12,510 bases of DNA from Flavobacteriales bacterium (GCA_027031025.1 JALVEJ010000104.1:1-12510), one strand, 5' to 3'; positions 1-6,874 are shown, counted from the stretch's first letter. Translations and numbers: made by a program. Notes: generated by a model from the sequence alone, not told the origin.

Positions 1-467
1 TTAAAGTGCCGGTTGATTTGTGCAATTTTTGTTTCAAAATCGTCAGGTGTTTTTTTAATCCGTGCAAATGTAATATGCGGCGTAAACCGGTCTTGTTTTT
101 CATTTATCAATCCTTTATTATACAACCGGTTTAGAATATCTTGATGCAATTCATACAAAGCTTGATTTGGTTTAAGTGCAGCATACAAAACAGACGGACG
201 TCCTTTCTTTTTAAAAAAATTTAAACCGCTAACTTGCAAGCCTAAATCAAAGTCTTTATGAATCAAATCCTGTATTGCATCTTGCCATTTCCAGAGGTCT
301 TTTTCGGGTATTGAACCGATAAAATGAAAAGTTATATGAAAATTTTCAGGCGTTCGCGTCCATTTGAAACGCCCTTCGTTATTTAAGTTTTGTTTGGCAT
401 TTTCAAACAACTCCTTTAAGGCCTCATGAGGCATAAAACTACCTATAAACAGTCTTTTATCTGTCAT
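1..467 (-). CDS. thpR: RNA 2',3'-cyclic phosphodiesterase / 2'-5' RNA ligase family (ThpR), 3' end cut by window
   Basis: This is a 2H phosphoesterase. Proteins of this family hydrolyse 2',3'-cyclic phosphate ends of RNA and show 2'-5' RNA ligase activity in vitro; the physiological role is unclear. The reading frame opens with ATG at 465-467 and gives 155 residues before the left edge, with no stop, so the C-terminus lies outside the window. Both signature motifs are present: HITF at residues 44-47 (H44, T46) and HITF at 131-134 (H131, T133). The N-terminal RLFIGSFMP (5-13) is also typical. The start codon overlaps the stop of the upstream protease gene by one base (TAATG), which suggests translational coupling and a shared mRNA. 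Family members are usually about 180-190 residues, so roughly 30 residues are missing. The family assignment is strong; the in vivo substrate is unknown. Confidence 0.88.
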   Translation of the reverse strand, partial: MTDKRLFIGSFMPHEALKELFENAKQNLNNEGRFKWTRTPENFHITFHFIGSIPEKDLWKWQDAIQDLIHKDFDLGLQVSGLNFFKKKGRPSVLYAALKPNQALYELHQDILNRLYNKGLINEKQDRFTPHITFARIKKTPDDFETKIAQINRHF

Positions 468-1537
468 TACCTAAGATATTTAAAACCCAAATGGTAAAAA
501 ATTCTACCTTCCAAGCTTTGATGATATAATTTTAAGTCACGTTTGTTTTCTGTTGTAAACCAATCTTTTAAATCGGATAGTTTGGCATTAAAACGTCCTT
601 TTCCAAAATGATAAATCAATGTTTGTTGCGGGTTAACAGCAACCACTTTCCCTATATTTTTCAAATTATTAAAAAACTGCTTTCTGTTCAATTTAGGCCG
701 GTAAAATTTCAACAATTTATTAAATGCGGTTTGCGAAATCATCAAATGTTCACATGATTGACAAAGCATCATCTCAATATTATTAAACCCAATCAATTTC
801 GCATCGTTTTGTTGACAATGGCAGCAATTAATTGTTTGTACTTTGTTTTTCAAAATTTTAAAATGTTTTAAATCCAGAGATTGCTTCATTTTAGAATACG
901 CATAAGCCACTTTTAATAATCGAAATTGAAATACAATCAATAAAAAATACAGCGGCAAAAATAAAACGGTCAAATTTTTATTAAATATCAAACCGTCATA
1001 CAAGCCATGCGCCAAAGTTGAAAGTAAGAACGATAAAAACAATCCGGTATAATTTTTCTTGATTTTTTTATGCACATAAAACGCAATACCCATATAAACA
1101 GAAAATGAAATATGTCCGACCGTTGCAAACAAAAAACGTTTCAATAACAGCAAATACGGATGCGGAGCTGCCTGCGCATAAAAAATATTTTCAATAACCG
1201 AAAAACCCAAAGAAATTGCCGCAACGTAAATAATGCCATCAACAATTTCATCAAATTCTTTCTTAATAATTTTATATAAGACAAACAAACTCAACAATTT
1301 GGAAAATTCTTCCACCGTCCCAATTTTAAAAATGGCATCAGTCAAATTAAACTTTGGATGAATAAAAGCATATAATAAGGTTGACACCAAAACTGCCACA
1401 ATACCACCCAAAAAAGAAAACAAAGCCATTCGCCATATAGGTTCCTTATAGTACTTATCGTATGAACGGATAAATAGCAAAAACAAGAATCCAATCAAAT
1501 AGGAAATTGAAGCTAATTGTAAAACGGAAAAATTCAT
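467..1537 (-). CDS. PrsW family intramembrane metalloprotease with C-terminal zinc-ribbon-like extension
   Basis: This is a polytopic membrane protein of the PrsW/CPBP-related metalloprotease group. Bacillus PrsW performs site-1 cleavage of the anti-sigma factor RsiW. In a frame counted from a TTG at 1543, residues 1-210 are mostly hydrophobic and carry the expected motifs: EEFSK (78-82), FSVIEN (114-119), GHISFS (143-148) and HGLYD (179-183), which supply the Glu and His metal ligands. I prefer the ATG at 1535-1537, two codons further in, giving 356 residues; it lies about 20 bases after a perfect TATCTTTG element. Residues 211-358 form a hydrophilic tail with CxxC pairs at C240/C243 and C261/C264, resembling a zinc ribbon, then about 90 residues I do not recognise. 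No anti-sigma gene is adjacent, so the substrate is unknown. The gene is coupled to thpR downstream. Confidence 0.82.
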   Translation of the reverse strand: MNFSVLQLASISYLIGFLFLLFIRSYDKYYKEPIWRMALFSFLGGIVAVLVSTLLYAFIHPKFNLTDAIFKIGTVEEFSKLLSLFVLYKIIKKEFDEIVDGIIYVAAISLGFSVIENIFYAQAAPHPYLLLLKRFLFATVGHISFSVYMGIAFYVHKKIKKNYTGLFLSFLLSTLAHGLYDGLIFNKNLTVLFLPLYFLLIVFQFRLLKVAYAYSKMKQSLDLKHFKILKNKVQTINCCHCQQNDAKLIGFNNIEMMLCQSCEHLMISQTAFNKLLKFYRPKLNRKQFFNNLKNIGKVVAVNPQQTLIYHFGKGRFNAKLSDLKDWFTTENKRDLKLYHQSLEGRIFYHLGFKYLR

Positions 1538-1556
1538 AAACAATAAAATAGATTTT

Positions 1557-1585
1557 CAAAGATAAAAATAATGAATGGAAAGCAA
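1557..1585 (-). promoter_or_regulatory. Putative Bacteroidota-type promoter of the PrsW-thpR pair
   Basis: The minus strand has TATCTTTG at 1564-1557, a perfect TAnnTTTG -7 element. A TTG at 1585-1583 lies 18 bases upstream in the -33 position. Transcription would start near 1550 and give a very short leader before the ATG at 1537. This is a consensus match only. Confidence 0.6.
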
Positions 1586-1703
1586 CATAAAAAATGCACA
1601 ATAAAAATTATTTTTAAGAATAATCAAAGATTTTCCTTATGAAAACAGTATGATAAAAGGCATGATTTTTGCTAACAAAACAATTAAAAAATCATACACT
1701 TCC

Positions 1704-1720
1704 GTGTTTATTACAAACAC
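1704..1720. repeat. Perfect inverted repeat upstream of clpC
   Basis: GTGTTT and AAACAC flank the five bases ATTAC, about 80 bases before the clpC start and in the divergent intergenic region shared with the protease gene. It could be a regulator site, but a 6-bp arm in AT-rich DNA may be chance. It does not resemble the tandem heptamers of the Firmicutes CtsR operator. Confidence 0.3.
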
Positions 1721-1758
1721 CAAAAACTTTAATTTTTTATTAACAGCTATTATTTAAA

Positions 1759-1766
1759 AATATTTG
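1759..1766 (+). promoter_or_regulatory. Weak candidate -7 element for clpC
   Basis: AATATTTG matches TAnnTTTG except at the first base and would give a leader of about 27 bases before the ATG at 1800. I see no TTG at the right distance for a -33 element. The divergent prsW-clpC gap (1538-1799) otherwise shows no RNA gene and no other ORF I can support. Confidence 0.3.
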
Positions 1767-1799
1767 TATTTTTACAACGATAAATACACATTTATTCTT

Positions 1800-4403
1800 A
1801 TGGAAGAAAAATATACTAAAACACTTAAAAAAATCATTTTGAAAAGCCGGGATTTGGCATACAAAAACGGCAATAAATTTGTCGGTACCGAACATTTGGT
1901 TTATGCTCTCCTCAATTCGGAAGACAATAAATTGACCCGTTTATTAAAAGAAGAATATGATTTGCCTATGGAACGTTTGATTATGAAAATCAGACAGTTA
2001 ATTCCTGCCAAGTCCGATATCAATTTGACGGTTCAAGATAAATCGGTCATTACATTAACGCATCAAGCCTCTAATGCGTTGAAGCGGTCATATTTGTTAT
2101 CCAAAGCTTTTAATGAAGATGAAATCAATACGGCACACTTGTTTATGAGCATACTTTACAACGAAGAAGATCCGGTAACCCGTATTTTTAACCGTTTCGA
2201 TTTGGAATACGAAGATTTAAAAACCGTTTATCAAGATTTATTTATTGACAATATCGATAAAGACGACAATTTTGAAGATGACCCTTTTACAGATTTACCC
2301 AAAGGCGAAGCAGACAATCCTTTTGGTGGCGGCGGTGAAGGTTTCGGAGAAGAAAGGCCATTAGGCGGACGCCCTAAAAAACGGCAAAACAAATCCAAAA
2401 CCCCGGTTTTGGACAATTTTGGTCGCGATTTGACTAAACTTGCAGCAGAAGGCAAACTCGATCCGGTTGTCGGTCGTCAAAAAGAAATTGAACGCGTATC
2501 GCAAATATTAAGTCGACGCAAAAAAAATAATCCCATTTTAATAGGCGAACCCGGTGTCGGTAAATCGGCTATCGTAGAAGGTTTGGCATTGCGAATTGTG
2601 CAAAAAAAGGTATCGCGCGTATTGTTTAACAAGCGTGTCGTTGCATTGGATTTAGCCAGCTTGGTTGCCGGCACCAAATATCGTGGTCAGTTTGAAGAAC
2701 GCATGAAAGCCTTAATGAACGAACTCGAAAAAAACAAAGATGTCATCCTGTTTATCGATGAAATTCATACCATAGTCGGCGCCGGCGGTGCACAAGGTTC
2801 CTTAGATGCGTCCAATATGTTTAAACCCGCATTAGCGCGTGGCGAAATTCAAACCATTGGCGCCACAACATTAGACGAATACCGGCAATATATAGAAAAA
2901 GACGGTGCATTGGCGCGCCGTTTTCAAATGGTTTTGGTTGAACCTACCAGTGTGGATGAAACCATACAAATATTGCACAATATCAAAGATAAATACGAAA
3001 GTCACCACAATGTCAACTTTACTGATGAAGCTATTGAAGCAGCTGTCAAATTGACTAACCGCTATATGACCGATCGCAACCTGCCGGACAAAGCTATTGA
3101 TGCTTTGGATGAAGCCGGATCACGCGTGCATATCACCAATATTGTCGTGCCAGAATATGTTTTGTCATTAGAAAACAAACTCGAAGAAGTCAAAGATAAA
3201 AAACAACAAGCGGTTAAGGCGCAACAATTTGAACTGGCTGCCAAATATCGCGATGATGAAAAATATGTCGAAAGTCAATTGGTCAAAGCCCAAGAAAAAT
3301 GGCAAGAAGAAATGAAAGAATTGCGCCATACGGTTGGTGAAGAAGAAGTGGCTGATGTCGTCTCTATGATGACCGGTATTCCGGTTAACCGGATAGCCCA
3401 AGCCGAAACTTCAAAATTGAAAAATCTGGCTCAAATTCTAAAATCCAAAGTCATTGGACAAGATGAAGCCGTTGAAAAAGTCGTTAAAGCCATACAACGT
3501 AACCGCTTGGGATTGAAAGATCCGAATAAGCCAATCGGTTCTTTCATATTTTTAGGTCAAACCGGTGTCGGAAAAACCCAGTTGGCAAAAGTATTGGCAA
3601 GAGAACTTTTTGATAATGCCGATGCGCTCATCCGTATCGACATGAGCGAATACATGGAAAAATTTGCCCTTTCACGTTTAATCGGGGCACCTCCGGGATA
3701 TGTCGGCTATGAAGAAGGTGGACAACTCACCGAAAAAGTCCGTCGAAAACCTTATTCCGTAGTCTTGTTTGATGAAATTGAAAAAGCGCACCCCGATGTA
3801 TTTAACATGCTTCTGCAAATATTAGATGAAGGCTTTATTACGGATAGCTTGGGGCGTAAAATCGATTTTAGAAATACCGTTATCATTCTTACATCCAATA
3901 TAGGCGCGCGCCAGCTTAAAGATTTCGGGCAAGGTGTTGGTTTTGGCACCAGCGCCAAATTGTCGCAAGCCGAAGAACACGCCAAAAGCGTCATAGAAAA
4001 AGCTTTGAAAAAAACCTTTGCACCCGAATTTTTGAATCGTATTGATGATATCATCATCTTTAACGCTTTGGAAATAGATGATATTCACAAAATCATTGAT
4101 ATTGAACTCGAAAAAGTGTATAAACGCATCAAAGAATTAGGTTACAATTTCACTATGACCGAAAAAGCCAAAGATTTTATAGCTGAAAAAGGTTATGATA
4201 AACAATATGGCGCCCGTCCGTTAAATCGTGCCATTCAAAAATATGTTGAAGACGCCTTAGCAGAGGAAATTTTGGAAGATCACGTCAATGAAGGTGATAC
4301 CGTTGTAATGGATTATGATGAGAAAAAAGACAAATTATTTTTCAAAATCAAACATTCCAAGAAAGATCAAAACATGGAAAAAGATGAAAATGAAAGCGTT
4401 TAG
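1800..4403 (+). CDS. clpC: ATP-dependent Clp protease ATP-binding subunit ClpC (class I Hsp100)
   Basis: This is a cytoplasmic AAA+ unfoldase that threads substrates into the ClpP peptidase. From ATG 1800 it has 867 residues; the frame continues upstream to a TTG at 1764, but MEEKYTKTLKK is the usual N-terminus. Domains in order: two Clp-N repeats (about 1-145); an acidic then Gly-rich linker (about 150-200); AAA1 with Walker A GEPGVGKS (249-256), pore loop KYRG (293-296) and Walker B ILFIDEIH (316-323); a UVR-like coiled M domain (about 458-510), which distinguishes ClpC from ClpA; and AAA2 with Walker A GQTGVGKT (586-593), Walker B VVLFDEIE (654-661), a GVGFGT loop (712-717) matching the ClpP-docking loop, and sensor-2 GARPLNR (804-810). 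All catalytic motifs are intact and the length is normal. No clpP or adaptor gene is nearby, and the gene appears to stand alone. Confidence 0.97.
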   Translation: MEEKYTKTLKKIILKSRDLAYKNGNKFVGTEHLVYALLNSEDNKLTRLLKEEYDLPMERLIMKIRQLIPAKSDINLTVQDKSVITLTHQASNALKRSYLLSKAFNEDEINTAHLFMSILYNEEDPVTRIFNRFDLEYEDLKTVYQDLFIDNIDKDDNFEDDPFTDLPKGEADNPFGGGGEGFGEERPLGGRPKKRQNKSKTPVLDNFGRDLTKLAAEGKLDPVVGRQKEIERVSQILSRRKKNNPILIGEPGVGKSAIVEGLALRIVQKKVSRVLFNKRVVALDLASLVAGTKYRGQFEERMKALMNELEKNKDVILFIDEIHTIVGAGGAQGSLDASNMFKPALARGEIQTIGATTLDEYRQYIEKDGALARRFQMVLVEPTSVDETIQILHNIKDKYESHHNVNFTDEAIEAAVKLTNRYMTDRNLPDKAIDALDEAGSRVHITNIVVPEYVLSLENKLEEVKDKKQQAVKAQQFELAAKYRDDEKYVESQLVKAQEKWQEEMKELRHTVGEEEVADVVSMMTGIPVNRIAQAETSKLKNLAQILKSKVIGQDEAVEKVVKAIQRNRLGLKDPNKPIGSFIFLGQTGVGKTQLAKVLARELFDNADALIRIDMSEYMEKFALSRLIGAPPGYVGYEEGGQLTEKVRRKPYSVVLFDEIEKAHPDVFNMLLQILDEGFITDSLGRKIDFRNTVIILTSNIGARQLKDFGQGVGFGTSAKLSQAEEHAKSVIEKALKKTFAPEFLNRIDDIIIFNALEIDDIHKIIDIELEKVYKRIKELGYNFTMTEKAKDFIAEKGYDKQYGARPLNRAIQKYVEDALAEEILEDHVNEGDTVVMDYDEKKDKLFFKIKHSKKDQNMEKDENESV

Positions 4404-4432
4404 AAGTATCTGGTAGAGGCTTTTTTATTAAA

Positions 4433-4471
4433 CGTCTCATTACTTTAATTTTGATAAAGCGTCTCATTACT
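4433..4471. repeat. Two copies of a 12-bp direct repeat downstream of clpC
   Basis: CGTCTCATTACT occurs at 4433-4444 and again at 4460-4471, a 27-base period. Both copies are preceded by TAAA and followed by TTAAT-like sequence, so the imperfect unit is about 20 bases. The pair lies 30 bases after the clpC stop. It could be a duplicated 3'-UTR element, a protein site or the remnant of a larger tandem repeat; I do not recognise it. Confidence 0.7.
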
Positions 4472-4514
4472 ATTAATGTATAATTCAGGTAACCGGTAAG
4501 GATAAAAAAACAAA

Positions 4515-4533
4515 AGCCTGTTAGGTAGGTTTC
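4515..4533. repeat. Degenerate half-copy of the palindromic intergenic repeat
   Basis: AGCCTGTTAGGTAGGTTTC resembles one arm (AGACCTA..AGGTTT) of the palindromes at 4555 and 4623, but I find no convincing partner arm downstream. It is probably a decayed copy. Confidence 0.4.
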
Positions 4534-4554
4534 GGAATGTTTGAAAGTATTAAA

Positions 4555-4586
4555 AGACCTACTAGTTTTGGAAACCTAGTAGGTCT
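4555..4586. repeat. Palindromic intergenic repeat, copy 1
   Basis: AGACCTACTAG pairs with CTAGTAGGTCT as 11 consecutive base pairs. The inner TTTTGGAAAC adds three more pairs after one mismatch, so the 32-base unit folds into a long hairpin. It has the form of the ACCTA..TAGGT palindromes I remember as common between genes in Bacteroidota genomes; I could not confirm this by search. It may end clpC transcription or protect the mRNA end. Confidence 0.8.
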
Positions 4587-4589
4587 AAA

Positions 4590-4603
4590 AAACTTAGAAG
4601 GTC
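4590..4603. repeat. Degenerate repeat arm between the two palindromes
   Basis: AAACTTAGAAGGTC is similar to the right arm of the neighbouring palindromes (AAACCTAGTAGGTC, three differences). With a short AAAGACTA further right, it suggests that an additional, decayed copy once stood between the two intact ones. Confidence 0.45.
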
Positions 4604-4622
4604 CAACAAAAAGACTAATAAA

Positions 4623-4655
4623 AGACCTAGCAGGTTTTCAAAACCTACTAGGTCT
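4623..4655. repeat. Palindromic intergenic repeat, copy 2
   Basis: AGACCTAG pairs with CTAGGTCT across a hairpin whose inner part is AGGTTTT/AAAACCT around a single C, with one C-A mismatch at the ninth pair. The arms match copy 1 at AGACCTA/TAGGTCT but differ inside, so the two copies have diverged with partial compensation. It lies 9 bases upstream of the tRNA-Arg gene and may insulate it from clpC read-through. Confidence 0.8.
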
Positions 4656-4664
4656 GAATATTTA

Positions 4665-4736
4665 GCCCCTGTAGTTCAATGGATAGAATAGCGGTTTCCT
4701 AAACCGTAGATCCAAGTTCGATTCTTGGCAGGGGTA
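4665..4736 (+). tRNA. tRNA-Arg (anticodon CCT)
   Basis: A full cloverleaf can be drawn. The acceptor arm GCCCCTG (4665-4671) pairs with CAGGGGT (4729-4735), with one G-T pair, and is followed by discriminator A. A D-arm follows, then the anticodon stem GCGGT/ACCGT around loop TTCCTAA with anticodon CCT at 4698-4700. The T-arm is CCAAG/CTTGG around TTCGATT. The 3' CCA is not encoded. It reads AGG codons. Confidence 0.95.
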
Positions 4737-4744
4737 CAAAATAA

Positions 4745-4777
4745 TCGGGGCGGTTGAAAAAATTTCAACCGCCCCGA
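4745..4777. terminator. GC-rich hairpin between tRNA-Arg and the DUF4395 gene
   Basis: A perfect 15-bp stem (TCGGGGCGGTTGAAA with its complement) closes a three-base AAA loop. It lies 8 bases after the tRNA and 24 bases from the stop of the convergent DUF4395 gene, so it probably ends transcription from both sides. The T-tract is short on both strands (ACTTT on plus, ATTATTTTG on minus), which makes it an imperfect intrinsic terminator. Confidence 0.65.
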
Positions 4778-4800
4778 ACACTTTAACTATTATGAAAAAA

Positions 4801-5280
4801 CTAACGCTTACTGAAATAGGTTAAATACAAACTTTGTAATTTACAGGCTAAACAATAATTAAATACCAAGTCCAAAGAAATGGCAAACATAAACATATAG
4901 ATAAAAATATGTGAAATTAATTCATAACCCAATAAATGGAACAGGCAAACACCGATCGCAAAAACCAAACCGACCTGTGCCGCTATTTTTTTGGAAGCCG
5001 CATTTACCAACACCGGCTTTAAAGGTGTAATCTTCATCATGGCAGTTAAAAAATTACACAATGGACTGTATTTAATGCCGACAAAAACACGAATTAAAAA
5101 ATCCAAACTAATCAAATACATCGCCCAATAATGACCGGTTAGCAAAGTATATGTCAATACAATCAACACAATACTGCTATACGCTTTTATCAAGTTCTTA
5201 TTAACTTGTTGATACGAGACAGGACAAGCTTCTATTTTGTGTCCTTCCCCAAATTGATTATATGAAAAATGTTTATTCAT
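4801..5280 (-). CDS. DUF4395 family integral membrane protein
   Basis: A small membrane protein of 159 residues with ATG at 5278-5280. It matches what I know of DUF4395: an N-terminal CPVSYQQVN (19-27), then a hydrophobic hairpin (about 33-66), YSPLCN (71-76), KPVLVNAASKKIAAQVG (88-104), a second hydrophobic pair (about 104-140) and the closing C-x-x-C of YCLACK (142-147). I predict four membrane segments and no signal peptide. The conserved C19 and the C143/C146 pair suggest a thiol- or metal-linked role, but the family has no established function. It is transcribed away from the idi-pmi gene across a 129-bp divergent promoter region and convergently with tRNA-Arg. It is not part of an operon in this window. 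Confidence 0.8.
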   Translation of the reverse strand: MNKHFSYNQFGEGHKIEACPVSYQQVNKNLIKAYSSIVLIVLTYTLLTGHYWAMYLISLDFLIRVFVGIKYSPLCNFLTAMMKITPLKPVLVNAASKKIAAQVGLVFAIGVCLFHLLGYELISHIFIYMFMFAISLDLVFNYCLACKLQSLYLTYFSKR

Positions 5281-5320
5281 CTGTTTTTTATTATTAGTCG
5301 TCTGATTATGAAATAACTTA

Positions 5321-5344
5321 CAACAAAAATTGTAACTTTTGTTG
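5321..5344. promoter_or_regulatory. Perfect 8-bp inverted repeat, possible operator in the divergent promoter region
   Basis: CAACAAAA (5321-5328) and TTTTGTTG (5337-5344) flank an 8-base spacer. A second, overlapping inverted repeat is TTACAA (5318-5323) with TTGTAA (5330-5335). The site adjoins the candidate -7 element of the DUF4395 gene and lies upstream of the idi -7 element, where a regulator could act on either gene. There is no direct evidence of binding. Confidence 0.4.
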
Positions 5345-5352
5345 CAAAATTA
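5345..5352 (-). promoter_or_regulatory. Candidate -7 element for the DUF4395 gene
   Basis: The minus strand reads TAATTTTG, a full TAnnTTTG match, 65 bases upstream of the ATG at 5280. I see no clear -33 TTG at the right spacing, and AT-rich DNA yields such matches by chance. Confidence 0.35.
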
Positions 5353-5384
5353 AACAATTTTTTAATTAACCCGTTATAAATTTT

Positions 5385-5392
5385 TATCTTTG
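5385..5392 (+). promoter_or_regulatory. Putative -7 element of the idi-pmi/mnmA operon
   Basis: TATCTTTG is a perfect TAnnTTTG match, ending 17 bases before the ATG at 5410. It also argues against the in-frame GTG at 5392, which overlaps the element. No clear -33 TTG is visible. Confidence 0.55.
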
Positions 5393-5409
5393 TGCCATAT
5401 TTTTTTTCT

Positions 5410-6873
5410 ATGCAAGAAGAACAAGTCATATTGGTCAATAAAAAGGACGAAGTGCTAGGCTATGCGCCAAAAATGGCTGCGCATCAAAAAGCTTTATTAC
5501 ACAGAGCTTTTTCAGTCTTTATTTTTAATGATAAAGGTGAATTGCTACTGCAACAACGTGCCGCTCACAAATATCATTCTCCGGGTTTATGGACCAATAC
5601 CGTTTGCAGTCATCAACGAAAAAATGAGTCGAACATTGAAGCCGGCAAACGCCGTTTAAAAGAAGAAATGGGTATGACTGCCAAGCTTAAAGAAGTCTTT
5701 CATTTTATCTACAAAGCACCTTTTGACAATGGTTTAACCGAGCATGAACTCGACCATGTGATGATTGGTTTTAGTAACCATGAACCGAAAATCAATCCGG
5801 ATGAAGTCATGGCTTACAAATGGGAAAATTTAGATAAAATGGCTGAGGATATCCAAAAAAATCCACAACATTATACCGAATGGTTTAAAATTATTTTTAA
5901 GAATTCTTTATCGCATTTACAACGCGAATTAGACCGGTATTTTTTACAAAAACCCATTAAATTCGAACCCATTTTCAAGGAAAAACCTTGGGGTGGTCAT
6001 AAATTAAAAACTATATTAAATAAACATATTCCTTCGGATAAAACCGGTGAAAGTTGGGAAGTTTCAGCTGTTAAAAATAATGTTTCAAGCGTCAAAGAAA
6101 GCTATTTTGAAGGACAGAAATTAACCTACTTGATTAAAAAATATCCTAACGAAATATTAGGAAAAAAAATACACCAAAAATTCGGAACTGATTTTCCTTT
6201 ATTGATTAAATATATCGATGCCGCCGATGATTTATCCATTCAAGTTCATCCAAATGACGATTTGGCACAAAAACGACACGACTCATTTGGTAAAAACGAA
6301 CTTTGGCATATCATTCAAGCTGATGAAGGTGCCGTTTTATATATCGGTTTTAAGCCGGGGATAACAGAATCTGACTATTTAAAACAGCTGAAAAAAGGAG
6401 ATTTATTACCTATTATTAACAAAATTCAGGTTAAAGCCGGTGACACTTTTTATATACCAGCCGGAACTTTACACGCTATAGGAAAAGGTATTCTTCTTGC
6501 CGAAGTGCAACAAACATCCGATATTACCTACCGGATATTTGATTGGAACCGGCCGGGATTAGATGGTAAACCACGCCCCCTTCATACAGAAGAAGCTTTG
6601 CAAGCATTGGATTTCGAAGCAAAAATTGACCAAAAGCTCGAATCGTATATTGAAACCCCATATTTTAAAATCGACAAGCTGCAATTAAATCAAAATTTAT
6701 CACAAGACATTTCCGATTTAGATAGTTTCATTATTTTAATGAATACCGAAGGCAATTTTGAAGTAAACGGGTATCCTTTTAAAAAGGGTGAAACTTTATT
6801 GTTACCGGCTATTGCATCAAAGTTGGAAATCAACACCTTACAAAAAGGACACCTCTTAAAAATTTATCTGTAA
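5410..6873 (+). CDS. Fused type 1 isopentenyl-diphosphate isomerase and class I mannose-6-phosphate isomerase
   Basis: One uninterrupted frame of 487 residues joins two enzymes. Residues 1 to about 175 are a Nudix-fold type 1 Idi, interconverting IPP and DMAPP. It has metal-ligand candidates H25 and H31, catalytic-type C66 in WTNTVCSH (61-68), a Nudix-like helix EAGKRRLKEEMG (77-88) and the acidic pair E111/E113 before DH. From about 182 a class I phosphomannose isomerase (fructose-6-P to mannose-6-P) begins with KFEPIFKEKPWGG (184-196). It has QVHPND (278-283), KNELWH (295-300), IPAGTLHAIGKG (349-360) and YRIFDWNR (374-381), covering the zinc and active sites. The linker is only a few residues, as if a stop and a start were lost between adjacent genes. 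Each half has full family length and all key residues, so both are probably active. mnmA follows after one base. I use ATG 5410 rather than GTG 5392. Confidence 0.92.
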   Translation: MQEEQVILVNKKDEVLGYAPKMAAHQKALLHRAFSVFIFNDKGELLLQQRAAHKYHSPGLWTNTVCSHQRKNESNIEAGKRRLKEEMGMTAKLKEVFHFIYKAPFDNGLTEHELDHVMIGFSNHEPKINPDEVMAYKWENLDKMAEDIQKNPQHYTEWFKIIFKNSLSHLQRELDRYFLQKPIKFEPIFKEKPWGGHKLKTILNKHIPSDKTGESWEVSAVKNNVSSVKESYFEGQKLTYLIKKYPNEILGKKIHQKFGTDFPLLIKYIDAADDLSIQVHPNDDLAQKRHDSFGKNELWHIIQADEGAVLYIGFKPGITESDYLKQLKKGDLLPIINKIQVKAGDTFYIPAGTLHAIGKGILLAEVQQTSDITYRIFDWNRPGLDGKPRPLHTEEALQALDFEAKIDQKLESYIETPYFKIDKLQLNQNLSQDISDLDSFIILMNTEGNFEVNGYPFKKGETLLLPAIASKLEINTLQKGHLLKIYL

Positions 6874-6874
6874 A

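Noticed and set aside
1704..1720. CtsR-type heat-shock operator before clpC
   Set aside because: The inverted repeat lacks the GGTCAAA heptamers, and CtsR belongs to Firmicutes; I list the repeat only as unassigned.
2231..4088. Several antisense ORFs of 60-101 codons inside clpC
   Set aside because: They lie opposite a fully conserved AAA+ coding sequence, have no recognisable domain and shadow its codon pattern.
4555..4655. Possible CRISPR array
   Set aside because: There are only two intact units, each a long palindrome with internal divergence; the intervening 36 bases contain a decayed repeat arm; no cas genes or leader are present.
4665..4736. tRNA-Arg as an integration site for a mobile element
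   Set aside because: No integrase, no duplicated tRNA 3' end and no foreign-looking genes lie beside it; the neighbours are housekeeping genes.
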